A stretch of 27,383 nucleotides of DNA from J061 sp003695725 [NCBI: Candidatus Schekmanbacteria bacterium] (lineage in GTDB: Bacteria; Schekmanbacteria; GWA2-38-11). A program made the translations under genes and the position numbers. The DNA lies in the NCBI GenBank assembly GCA_003695725.1, contig RFHX01000248.1, positions 1 to 27,383 of the forward strand. Direction: 5' to 3'. Numbering within the stretch: position 1 is the first letter of the stretch; every line of letters starts with the position of its first letter. Below are positions 16,631 through 24,257 of this stretch, one piece after another. Below the pieces are notes generated by a model. The model was not told where the DNA came from. It was given only the letters and a program-made list of their open reading frames with translations, and ran no database searches.

Positions 16631-17295
16631 CTTATCTCAACCTCTGTTATTCCTTCAATATCATACAATCGCTTTTGAATACTCATTGGGTCAATATCAG
16701 GAGAAATTCTTATTACTGCATTGATATCAACTTCTTTGCTTATTATATTTTTAGACAATTTTATATTTAAGATTGATATTCCTTCGCTTGCAAGTGCCTC
16801 TTCTATTTCTCCAAGCAGATTGGATGACTCTATAGCAGACAAAATCAGACTCTTATCCCCTTTGCTTCCCAATAAATATTTTTCAACCTTGTTTAAAAGT
16901 GTAAGCGCAACAACTATGATAAATGTTGCTACAATTCCACCAAAATAAAATCCACAGCCAATTGCCAACCCTATGACTGCTGTAGTCCACAGGCTAGCCG
17001 CAGTTGTCAATCCCTTTACATTTGCACCAAACCTTAAGATTGCACCTGCACCTAAAAAACCAACACCTGTAACAACTTGTGCCGCAATTCTTGCCGGGTC
17101 ATTTGTATGTTGAGGATATATGTCAGCCATATAAGTGGATACAAGCATTGTCAGAACTGAACCAATTCCCAGAATAATATGTGTCCTGAATCCTGCTGGC
17201 TGGTTTCTTCTTTCTCTTTCAAGCCCGATTATTCCTGATAAAATTGCAGTAATTACAATCCGCAATAAAGCTGTCTGATATCCATTTGCAAACAT
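16627..17295 (-). CDS. MgtC/SapB family membrane protein
   Basis: Inner-membrane protein of 222 aa. The MgtC core is clear: IIGLERERRNQPAGFRTH (22-39), then a membrane segment at about 40-57, VVTGVGFLGAGAIL (74-87), VKGLTTAASLWTTAVIGLAIG (93-113) and a last membrane segment at about 115-135. Residues about 149-222 form a small soluble C-terminal domain resembling an ACT fold. MgtC proteins are tied to magnesium limitation, acid survival and intracellular life in pathogens, but most environmental homologues have no tested function. The gene follows the GAF gene by 16 bases and overlaps the DHH gene. No magnesium riboswitch is visible, since there is no leader sequence between the genes. No clear Shine-Dalgarno precedes the ATG. 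Confidence 0.93.
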   Translation of the reverse strand: MFANGYQTALLRIVITAILSGIIGLERERRNQPAGFRTHIILGIGSVLTMLVSTYMADIYPQHTNDPARIAAQVVTGVGFLGAGAILRFGANVKGLTTAASLWTTAVIGLAIGCGFYFGGIVATFIIVVALTLLNKVEKYLLGSKGDKSLILSAIESSNLLGEIEEALASEGISILNIKLSKNIISKEVDINAVIRISPDIDPMSIQKRLYDIEGITEVEIR

Positions 17296-17311
17296 AATGA
17301 GTAAACAATTT

Positions 17312-18025
17312 TTAGTTTATTTTCTCCTGAAGATGAATTGCCAGAGTAAGCAAATTTGCCATTATCGTTAAAAAGACTATTTCATCATTATGAAATGACT
17401 GTCTATTGGATACTTTAAGATTCAGGACTCCAAGAAGATGGCTTTCATACAATAAAGGAATTGCGACCATTGCCTTTAATGTTTCTTCGTCCATACCTTC
17501 AATCTTCTTTGATCTTTTATCCACCGATATATCCTCAATGATAACTATTTCTTTTTCCTCTGCGGCTATACCTGTAATACCTTCCCCTATTTTAAGACTC
17601 AGTTTATTGATAAATTCTTCTTTTATCCCTCTTCCATATTTAAGAATCAAGTTTCCGGACTCTAACAGATAGAAAGATGTAGTCTTTGCATTCATCCTTT
17701 CATAAATTCTATCAAGAAGCAAATTTATAAAATATGCGCCTTTTTCTCCTGAAGTTAATAGAGATAAAACCTCTCTAATAATATTCAGTTCTTCTTTCTC
17801 TCTTTCTGATAGACTCTGTTCGTACTGCAATTTGAGGTCATTTTTAGAATCCTTAACCCTGCTTACTTTAGTTTTACCAAGTACAGGAGCAAGAGAACGT
17901 GTTGAACCATACAGCACTTGAAATTCAGAAAATCCACAACTACAAACAATTTTCGCTTTCCATCCATCAACAAGTTCTCTTTTCATCAACTTGCCGCACT
18001 TTCTGCAGTGAATTAATCTTTCCAT
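17312..18025 (-). CDS. Zinc-ribbon and GAF domain protein
   Basis: Cytoplasmic sensor-like protein of 237 aa. Residues 1-35 form a small zinc ribbon with C7, C10, C28 and C30 (CRKC...CSC). Residues about 40-75 are a polar linker. Residues about 80-235 are a GAF domain, with landmarks LKIGEGITGIAAEEKEI (144-160), IEDISVDKR and MVAIPLLYESHLLGVLNLK. GAF domains bind small ligands such as cyclic nucleotides or haem, or act as redox sensors. No output domain (kinase, cyclase, HTH) is attached, so it would work through a partner. TAGGAGAG stands upstream of the ATG. It sits between mreB and the MgtC-like gene, 30 bases after mreB. What it senses is unknown. Confidence 0.8.
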   Translation of the reverse strand: MERLIHCRKCGKLMKRELVDGWKAKIVCSCGFSEFQVLYGSTRSLAPVLGKTKVSRVKDSKNDLKLQYEQSLSEREKEELNIIREVLSLLTSGEKGAYFINLLLDRIYERMNAKTTSFYLLESGNLILKYGRGIKEEFINKLSLKIGEGITGIAAEEKEIVIIEDISVDKRSKKIEGMDEETLKAMVAIPLLYESHLLGVLNLKVSNRQSFHNDEIVFLTIMANLLTLAIHLQEKIN

Positions 18026-18055
18026 TTTACTAAACTCTCCTAAATCTAACTTTTA

Positions 18056-19069
18056 TTATAAAGAGATCTCCTTTAGCAAATCTATTTCATCAAGAACCTT
18101 TCCCGCTCCAAGGGCAACAGCAGACAAAGGATTTTCTGCAGTATAAACAGGTAATCCTGTTTCCTCATTCATAAGTTCATGAATACCATCTAACAGAGCT
18201 CCTCCTCCTGCGAGATAAATTCCCTTATCGACTATATCAGCCGCCAATTCAGGAGGTGTATTCTCCAATGTTTGCAGTACAGAATTTACAATAATTGATA
18301 GCGTCTCTCTTATTGCTTCCTTTATCTCTTCTCGTTTTACCAATACTGTTGCCGGAAGCCCTTCTGTCAAATCTCTGCCTTTTATTTCCATTTCATTGTT
18401 ATTTTCTCTGTTAACTGCTGAACAGATTTTTATTTTTGCTCTTTCTGCCATTTGCTCCCCAATAAGAATATTATACTTATTTTTTACAAAATTTATAATA
18501 GCAGTATCGATTTCATCGCCTGCAATTCTTAATGAATCTCCACTTACTATTCCTGCAAGAGCTATAACAGCCACTTCAGTTGTACCTCCTCCTATATCAA
18601 CTATCATATTACCCGCCGGTTCTTGCACGGCTAATCCAGCGCCAATTGCTGCCGCCATTGGTTGTTCAATGATATAAACTTCGCTTGCTCCTGCTTCCTC
18701 TACCGATTCTTTAAGAGCTCGCCTTTCGACTGATGTTATACCGAGAGGTATTGATATAACAACTCTTGGATTAATAAAAAATTTTCTATTATAAACTTTT
18801 TGAATAAAATATTCTAAAAGCAGTAAAGTTGCTTCCAAGTTTGAAATAACTCCATCACGGATAGGTCTTATCACTTCAATTGAAGATGGAGATTTTCCCA
18901 ACATTTTCTTTGCCTCTTTACCATAAGCCACGGGCTTCATCGTTTTTTTGTCAAGAGCAATAACAGAAGGTTCGTCTATTATTATGCCCTTGCTCTTTAA
19001 AAAAATAAGTGTATTTGCAGTCCCAAGGTCTATAGCTATGTCTTTAGAAAAAAAAGGGAAAAGAGACAT
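18056..19069 (-). CDS. mreB: Rod-shape protein MreB
   Basis: Bacterial actin homologue that directs lateral cell-wall synthesis under the inner membrane, 337 aa, usual length. The actin-fold nucleotide motifs are present: IDLGTANT (13-20) for phosphate 1, VDIGGGTTEVAVI for phosphate 2, and LAGGGALLDG for the adenosine site. The N-terminal MSLFPFF may act as a membrane-binding amphipathic segment. mreC and mreD, the usual partners, do not follow; a GAF gene does. Only a weak Shine-Dalgarno (AAGAAAG) is seen. Upstream lie a promoter and a strong hairpin, both on the minus strand. The organism is presumably rod-shaped. Confidence 0.97.
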   Translation of the reverse strand: MSLFPFFSKDIAIDLGTANTLIFLKSKGIIIDEPSVIALDKKTMKPVAYGKEAKKMLGKSPSSIEVIRPIRDGVISNLEATLLLLEYFIQKVYNRKFFINPRVVISIPLGITSVERRALKESVEEAGASEVYIIEQPMAAAIGAGLAVQEPAGNMIVDIGGGTTEVAVIALAGIVSGDSLRIAGDEIDTAIINFVKNKYNILIGEQMAERAKIKICSAVNRENNNEMEIKGRDLTEGLPATVLVKREEIKEAIRETLSIIVNSVLQTLENTPPELAADIVDKGIYLAGGGALLDGIHELMNEETGLPVYTAENPLSAVALGAGKVLDEIDLLKEISL

Positions 19070-19134
19070 TTTTATCTTTCTTAAATTAAACCATTACTTA
19101 AAATCTTCTGAAGAATTCTTTTAAAAGTAAAATC

Positions 19135-19156
19135 GGCGAGTCATATAAGACTCGCC
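19135..19156 (-). terminator. Perfect 8-bp hairpin: terminator of the cytochrome operon or mreB leader structure
   Basis: Inverted repeat with arms GGCGAGTC and GACTCGCC around a 6-base loop, without mismatch. It is the most GC-rich spot in this A+T-rich gap. On the minus strand it is followed by GATTTTACTTTT, an interrupted U-rich tail, so it could end transcription of the multiheme cytochrome operon. A good promoter lies between that operon and the hairpin, so the hairpin would also sit in the mreB leader. Confidence 0.65.
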
Positions 19157-19185
19157 TATTGAATAAATAGAACTATTAATTTGAT

Positions 19186-19213
19186 TTTATAAGATATTTC
19201 TTCTAATTGTCAA
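19186..19213 (-). promoter_or_regulatory. Strong promoter upstream of mreB
   Basis: On the minus strand a perfect -35 TTGACA (19208-19213) is followed after 16 bases by TATAAA (19186-19191). TAAAAT with 18-base spacing is an equally good reading of the -10. Transcription would start near 19179, giving an mreB leader of about 110 bases that includes the hairpin at 19135-19156. Confidence 0.6.
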
Positions 19214-19260
19214 GATGTTCAATAATCTCTTTCATCACCAAGATCCCATCTTTTTTAAGA

Positions 19261-20526
19261 CTACATCGCCGTCTGATGACACATCACACAAAGGTCTCTT
19301 TTTCTATCTCCTCTCAGGAAATATTCATAATTAGAACCATGCACCTCATGGCAAGAGACACAGGTAACCTGTGATTTTTTATCCCTTGGGTCAATAACAC
19401 CCACACCTACAGGATGAGTAAAAGTTCCTTGAGTTTTATGACATCCTGTACACACCGAAAGTATCTCTTTCTTAAATAGATATTTCTGCTGAGAAGAGTG
19501 TGGAGTATGGCAAATTGTACATTTTCCTCCTCCTGCCTTTTCAGGATGAGAATATTTTGCATTTTGAAACTGTTTTTTCTTCTCGGTATGGCAATTAAGG
19601 CACATATATCTTTCTTTATCTACAAGCAATTTCTTAAAACTTGATGCATGTGGTGTATGGCAGGATATGCATTTACCCTGTGCAACAGGAGGATGAATAT
19701 CACTATTGTTAAAAACTTCCTCCATTTCGCCATGGCACTGCAGACACAAATCCTTTCCTTCCTCGACAAATAATCTCGGATCTTTTGCAAGATTTGAATG
19801 GCATGCATCACATTCACGGTCCTCAAAAGGAGGATGCACAACATCCTTAACAAGCTTCAAGTTCTGTGTACCATGAGGGTCATGGCATAAAGTACAGTTC
19901 ACTTCTTTTAGATTTACTTTCCAATGTTTTGAAATAAGAGCACTGCTGCCTATGTTATGACAGGACCTGCACAGATTCTTTGGCGCCTTTCTTAGCAGTG
20001 ACCGTTCTGCTGATGCATGAGGCCTATGACATTTGATGCATTGTCCAAGTTTAAAGGGAGGATGTTTAGATTCCATATTCTTCATTTTAAGGTCTATATG
20101 GCAGGAAAAACAAAGACTGCTTCCTGTATTTTTTAGAAAAAACCTATATGATGAACCGTGAGGGTCATGACAGCCCAAACAATTTCCTTCCCTTACAGGA
20201 GGATGCACCGTATTTTTAGCAAACTCCTTCTTTTTCTCAGTATGACAGCTTAGACACAATTCATCAGATTTTACCTTCAAAAGTTTAGGGTCAACAGAAG
20301 TATGAGGATTGTGACATTTTTCACATTGCCCTGCTGCAACAGGATTATGCAAATATTTTTTCGCTTTAAGTTTCAATGCCATCTTTTTATGACATTTAAA
20401 GCATAATTTTGAACCTTTGCTCTTCAATTTAACCTTTGCATTGGAAACTCCGCCACTTAAAAAGAAAATTAAAATTAACGATATTAAAAATAAAGATAGT
20501 CTTAGCAAAATTCTTTTTATCTTCAT
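19261..20526 (-). CDS. 16-heme c-type cytochrome (doubled-CXXCH type)
   Basis: Exported multiheme cytochrome, 421 aa, with 16 CXXCH haem-attachment motifs from C42 to the C-terminus. Residues 1-30 are a signal peptide ending SNA, a signal peptidase I site, so the protein should be soluble in the periplasm or secreted. The motifs come in pairs: LCXXCH, then about 25-30 residues, then CXXCHXPHXS. Before the second motif of most pairs stands an HPP or HNP element, and after it HXPH. These supply candidate sixth ligands for bis-His haem. This is the doubled-CXXCH family, known for long haem chains carrying electrons. GAGGAG precedes the ATG. It is the last gene of the six-gene operon, 17 bases after the larger cytochrome. 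A nitrite-reductase role is not supported, as no CXXCK is present. Confidence 0.95.
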   Translation of the reverse strand: MKIKRILLRLSLFLISLILIFFLSGGVSNAKVKLKSKGSKLCFKCHKKMALKLKAKKYLHNPVAAGQCEKCHNPHTSVDPKLLKVKSDELCLSCHTEKKKEFAKNTVHPPVREGNCLGCHDPHGSSYRFFLKNTGSSLCFSCHIDLKMKNMESKHPPFKLGQCIKCHRPHASAERSLLRKAPKNLCRSCHNIGSSALISKHWKVNLKEVNCTLCHDPHGTQNLKLVKDVVHPPFEDRECDACHSNLAKDPRLFVEEGKDLCLQCHGEMEEVFNNSDIHPPVAQGKCISCHTPHASSFKKLLVDKERYMCLNCHTEKKKQFQNAKYSHPEKAGGGKCTICHTPHSSQQKYLFKKEILSVCTGCHKTQGTFTHPVGVGVIDPRDKKSQVTCVSCHEVHGSNYEYFLRGDRKRDLCVMCHQTAM

Positions 20527-20543
20527 ATCTCACTCCTCAACAA

Positions 20544-22568
20544 TTATTGATTAGTTTCATGACACTGGTCACACGACCGTTCAGCAAAGGGCTTATGCTT
20601 ATTTGCTTTAAAAAGTTTCCTGTCCATTGAACCATGTGGATCATGGCATCCTGTACAGAGGCTTTCGCTTATATCAATATACCTATGCTTTTCTTTGAGA
20701 TATTCATCTTCAAAGTCATGGCAGTTAGAACATAGGTCAGGTACATCCTGCTGTAAAAGTTTCAACGAATTTGAATAATGCGGTAGATGACAATCAAGGC
20801 ATTCGCCTCCGGCTACTGCTGTATGAATTGTTGCATCTTTATTCTCAAGCAATTTTCTCTTTTCAGTATGACAGTTCAAACATAAATCTTTACCTTCCGC
20901 CTTCAACTGCTTACTTTTTTCACTTCCATGCGGGTCATGGCAGAGTACGCAGCTATCTTTTACCGGAGGATGGAAACTCTTCGAACTTGCTTCTTCAGAT
21001 AAAATATCATGGCATTGGTCACATACCTGCGGCATTGTTTCAGAAAGCAAACTTGAACTAATTTTACTCGAATGAGGGAGATGACAAGTCAGACATTCTC
21101 CATCATCAAATGGCGGATGACGCTGTTCAAGTCCCTGCATTCTTGCAAAAAGCTTGATATGACACTTTTTACATAATTCAGGAGGATATTCTTTCAAAAG
21201 AGAAGTGTTATTATTTCCGTGAGGATTATGGCATTCAGTACACATTCCTTCTCTTACAGGTTTATGTTTAAAGATATTATCAAACCCTTCAGTATCATGA
21301 CATTCAAAACATAATGTATTTAAATCAGATTTGACAAAACTTGGATAATCAGTACCGTGAGGATTGTGGCAGGTCGTACAAAGCTCGTCTGCATAACCCG
21401 GATGGACTGTCTGGGCATTTTCAAGTATGTCTTTCTTATCATCATGACACTGAAAACATACTTCATTGCCCGGCTCACGAAGTCTAAATTGATTATTTGA
21501 CGAATGGGGCTCATGACAATCACTACAAACAATATCCTCTATCTTTAGATGAGAAAATTTCTTTTCATAGAATTCCTGTATATCATCATGGCACTGAAAA
21601 CACACATCTATCTGTCTGCCAATAAATCTACCCGGATAGTCGCTTGCATGAGGAGAATGGCAAAGAGTGCAATTTTCATCTGAAAAAGCAGGGTGAACAA
21701 CTTTTTTATTATATGTTGCATTAGTTATTCTTTTTGCCTCACTTACTTTATCAGTAGAATGACACTGCAAACATAAATCAGGCTGCTCCTTTTTCACACC
21801 AAGAGGATCTGGTGAAGTGCGTTCATTATGGCAAACATTACAATTATTGAATTCCATTGCAGGATGAAAATATTTTCTCGGCAACGCTTTTTTATCAGAA
21901 GCATGAGGCGTGTGGCAAGTTGTACAATCTGTGCCCTTCAATGAATAGCCGTAATGTTTATCTTTTATCCGAGCACTTGCTGGATCATGGCAGTTTTGAC
22001 ATATTGACCTTTTATCTGTCTTTAATGCATACAGGTTATCAGACGAATGTGGATTATGGCAATCTAAACAGGATTTTTTCAATGGTTCATGAATTACATT
22101 GCCTTCAAAATTTTCCCTGCTATGGCATTCAAAACAAGTTTCCAATTCACTCTTTGCAAGCAATGCCTTGCTATCTGAAGAATGGGGTGTATGGCATTTC
22201 AAGCACTCCCCTTCTTTCACCGGCTTATGGGAATATTTTTTATTCTGAATAGAAATCTTCTCTTCATTATGGCAAGAAAAACAAAGCTCATCTTCTCTGT
22301 CTTTTACAAGGACAACTGCCCCTACAAGGCCATGTTTCTTATGACATACTTCACATTTTTTATTTTCCAATGGGGTATGAATTACCGGTTTTGACTTATA
22401 CTCGGCCAATTTTGATGGATGACACCCTTGGTCAACGCAGGATTTAGGAGCAAATCTTTTTGCTCTTCTCCTTTTCCCTCCACTACAGGAAGAAATTATT
22501 AAAGAAAGACCAACACAAATTACAATTAAGACAGCAACACCTTCGAATTTTCTCAAGTATCTTCTCAT
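20544..22568 (-). CDS. 26-heme lipoprotein c-type cytochrome (25 CXXCH plus one CX4CH)
   Basis: Very large multiheme cytochrome, 674 aa. The N-terminus is a lipoprotein signal: basic start, hydrophobic stretch, then IISSC with the lipidated cysteine at C28. I count 25 CXXCH motifs. A first motif, CVDQGCH (44-50), has the rarer CX4CH spacing known from tetraheme cytochromes c3. The total is up to 26 haems, about one per 25 residues of mature protein. As in the 16-heme neighbour, motifs alternate LCXXCH and CXXCHXPHXS, with HPP, HKP or HPA elements between them as likely sixth ligands. There is no other recognisable domain. Lipidation suggests outer-membrane anchoring, inside or outside the cell. 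It starts one base after the parvulin lipoprotein gene, indicating coupled expression. A role in extracellular electron transfer is inferred. Confidence 0.95.
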   Translation of the reverse strand: MRRYLRKFEGVAVLIVICVGLSLIISSCSGGKRRRAKRFAPKSCVDQGCHPSKLAEYKSKPVIHTPLENKKCEVCHKKHGLVGAVVLVKDREDELCFSCHNEEKISIQNKKYSHKPVKEGECLKCHTPHSSDSKALLAKSELETCFECHSRENFEGNVIHEPLKKSCLDCHNPHSSDNLYALKTDKRSICQNCHDPASARIKDKHYGYSLKGTDCTTCHTPHASDKKALPRKYFHPAMEFNNCNVCHNERTSPDPLGVKKEQPDLCLQCHSTDKVSEAKRITNATYNKKVVHPAFSDENCTLCHSPHASDYPGRFIGRQIDVCFQCHDDIQEFYEKKFSHLKIEDIVCSDCHEPHSSNNQFRLREPGNEVCFQCHDDKKDILENAQTVHPGYADELCTTCHNPHGTDYPSFVKSDLNTLCFECHDTEGFDNIFKHKPVREGMCTECHNPHGNNNTSLLKEYPPELCKKCHIKLFARMQGLEQRHPPFDDGECLTCHLPHSSKISSSLLSETMPQVCDQCHDILSEEASSKSFHPPVKDSCVLCHDPHGSEKSKQLKAEGKDLCLNCHTEKRKLLENKDATIHTAVAGGECLDCHLPHYSNSLKLLQQDVPDLCSNCHDFEDEYLKEKHRYIDISESLCTGCHDPHGSMDRKLFKANKHKPFAERSCDQCHETNQ

Positions 22569-22569
22569 T

Positions 22570-24252
22570 TTAATGTCCGCCCCCCTTTTTATTCATCCTT
22601 TCTTTTCTTTCATAATTCTCTTTTATATAAACCTTGGTCGCTTTTCTGAGATTCCAGTTATGAATGTCAATCTCAGCATTTTCTCTCAATTTACTTGTCC
22701 ATTCTTTGACTCTGTCATTATATTTCTTCTTATAAACATCATTTCTAACTCTATCTTTGACTTCATCAAACCCAAGCTGTCTCTCTTCCTGTCTCTTTGT
22801 TACCTTTAATATGTAATATCCTTCCTTTTCTTTGGCTAACATAATCTCATTCTCTTTGAGGTCAAAAATCTTACCCACGACAGAAGGTCTCAATTCATTC
22901 TTTGCAAACCATCCTACTTGCCCTCCATTGACACCAGATGCATCCTTTGATTCCTTTTTTGCTATTTCTGCAAAATCAGCGCCTTCTTCAAGCTTCTTTT
23001 TTATTTCATTAGCTTTATTTTCATCATCTACCAAAATTGCACTCAACAAAACCTTTTCAGGCAAAATATATTTATCTTTATGCTTTTCATAATAATCTTT
23101 CATTTCTTCTTCACTGACTTCCAAATCCCTCGCAATGACCGTTGCAAGAAGTTTTTGTCCGACAAGTGAATCTCTTATTCTTTTTTCGTATTTCAAAATT
23201 TCAGGTTTTTTGTCATATCCTTTCTTCTCTGCCTCCAAAACTAATAGCTTATTATCTATTTTATTATTGATAAGGTCTTCTATGAGGTCAGCCCTGTGCG
23301 TTTTAGGATAACGGTTAAGTTTTTTAAAATTTATCAACTTTCTGATATCTTCAACGGTAAATTGGAATCCATCAGCTGATACTAATACCTCATCCTTTTT
23401 TTTCTCTATGATTTCATTATCATCAGAAAGGAATATAGGCTCTATCATTGAATCGTAGATTTTGACATTATATTTATTTCTTAAATCCTCAAAATAACTC
23501 TTTTTTAGTTTTTCTAATTTTCTTTTATAGACCTTATTTCTAAGTTCATCTCTGACCTTTTCATATTCCACTTTATCCTGCGGCTCTACAGCCGTCACTT
23601 TGACAATTGCCCATCCGTCTTCTGTTTTGAAAGGTCCTTTTATCTCACCTTCCTTCATTCCAAGAAGGGCATTTTCAATCTCCTCATTCATCACACCCCA
23701 CATAACAAATCCGAGCTTACCACCTCGTGCTTTTGATTCATGAATAGAAACTTCACTTGCCACTTTTTCAAAATCTTCTCCTTCATTGACTCTTTCAAGG
23801 GCTTTTCTCCCTTCCTCTTCATTTTCTACAAGGATATAAAGGACTTTATAAAGATTTTTGCTCTTTTCAAAAGCATCTTTTATCTCATCTTCAGAAACAT
23901 TGACCTTTTTCACAATCTCATTTGTATAAAACTCCTCAACAAGCTTTGAATCTCTGGAATTTTTTATTATTTCTTGAATATCCTCATCCTCATCAAGACC
24001 TATTCTCAACCCTTCCTGCACTAACAATTGTTTATCTATAACTTTTTGAAGGTATTGCTTATTCATCGTTAAATCTTCCAAAAAAGCACCATGTCCTCCG
24101 TGTCCTTTCTCAAAGCTTCTTTTCATATCTTCAAATGTAATAATATCTCCATTAACTTCAGCTATAGGAGCTTCCTTCAACCAATAGGAAGGCGTTTTGC
24201 AACCTGCAATCAAAATTGTAATCAATAAAATAACTAATCCTATTTTCCTCAT
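22570..24252 (-). CDS. Double-parvulin (PpiC/SurA-like) lipoprotein lacking the parvulin histidines
   Basis: Periplasmic folding factor candidate, 560 aa. The lipobox LIAGC gives lipidated C18. The order is SurA-like N-terminal helical region (25-125), parvulin domain 1 (131-225), a second SurA-type helical region (285-390), parvulin domain 2 (393-487) and a basic tail. The parvulin fold is clear from GEDFEKVASEVS..SKARGGKLGFV and GADFAEIAKKES..GGQVGWF. Active parvulins have a His in the first strand (RHILV) and another in the last (GYHIIKV). Here these are LYILV and GWAIVKV in domain 1, SAILV and GYYILKV in domain 2. The protein therefore probably acts as a chaperone more than as an isomerase. 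A KGHGGHG stretch (49-55) could bind metal or haem. It lies between the CsgG-like genes and the 26-heme cytochrome, suggesting a dedicated assembly role. Confidence 0.88.
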   Translation of the reverse strand: MRKIGLVILLITILIAGCKTPSYWLKEAPIAEVNGDIITFEDMKRSFEKGHGGHGAFLEDLTMNKQYLQKVIDKQLLVQEGLRIGLDEDEDIQEIIKNSRDSKLVEEFYTNEIVKKVNVSEDEIKDAFEKSKNLYKVLYILVENEEEGRKALERVNEGEDFEKVASEVSIHESKARGGKLGFVMWGVMNEEIENALLGMKEGEIKGPFKTEDGWAIVKVTAVEPQDKVEYEKVRDELRNKVYKRKLEKLKKSYFEDLRNKYNVKIYDSMIEPIFLSDDNEIIEKKKDEVLVSADGFQFTVEDIRKLINFKKLNRYPKTHRADLIEDLINNKIDNKLLVLEAEKKGYDKKPEILKYEKRIRDSLVGQKLLATVIARDLEVSEEEMKDYYEKHKDKYILPEKVLLSAILVDDENKANEIKKKLEEGADFAEIAKKESKDASGVNGGQVGWFAKNELRPSVVGKIFDLKENEIMLAKEKEGYYILKVTKRQEERQLGFDEVKDRVRNDVYKKKYNDRVKEWTSKLRENAEIDIHNWNLRKATKVYIKENYERKERMNKKGGGH

Positions 24253-24257
24253 TCTTT

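Noticed and set aside
19240-19256. Plus-strand hairpin AAGAT-CCC-ATCTT followed by T residues
   Set aside because: The stem is short and weak, and no plus-strand gene lies before it that would need a terminator.
19261-20526. Nitrite reductase (NrfA) or octahaem reductase
   Set aside because: No CXXCK or catalytic-haem signature. All sites are CXXCH in the doubled-CXXCH layout.
20544-22394. Open frames on the plus strand opposite the cytochromes (for example 20771-21061 and 21857-22252)
   Set aside because: They are antisense shadows of the haem-motif-rich coding sequence, with no ribosome-binding sites or recognisable domains.
19261-22568. Regular spaced repeats resembling a CRISPR or tandem array
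   Set aside because: The regularity comes from repeated CXXCH haem motifs in two open reading frames. The DNA repeats are short and degenerate.
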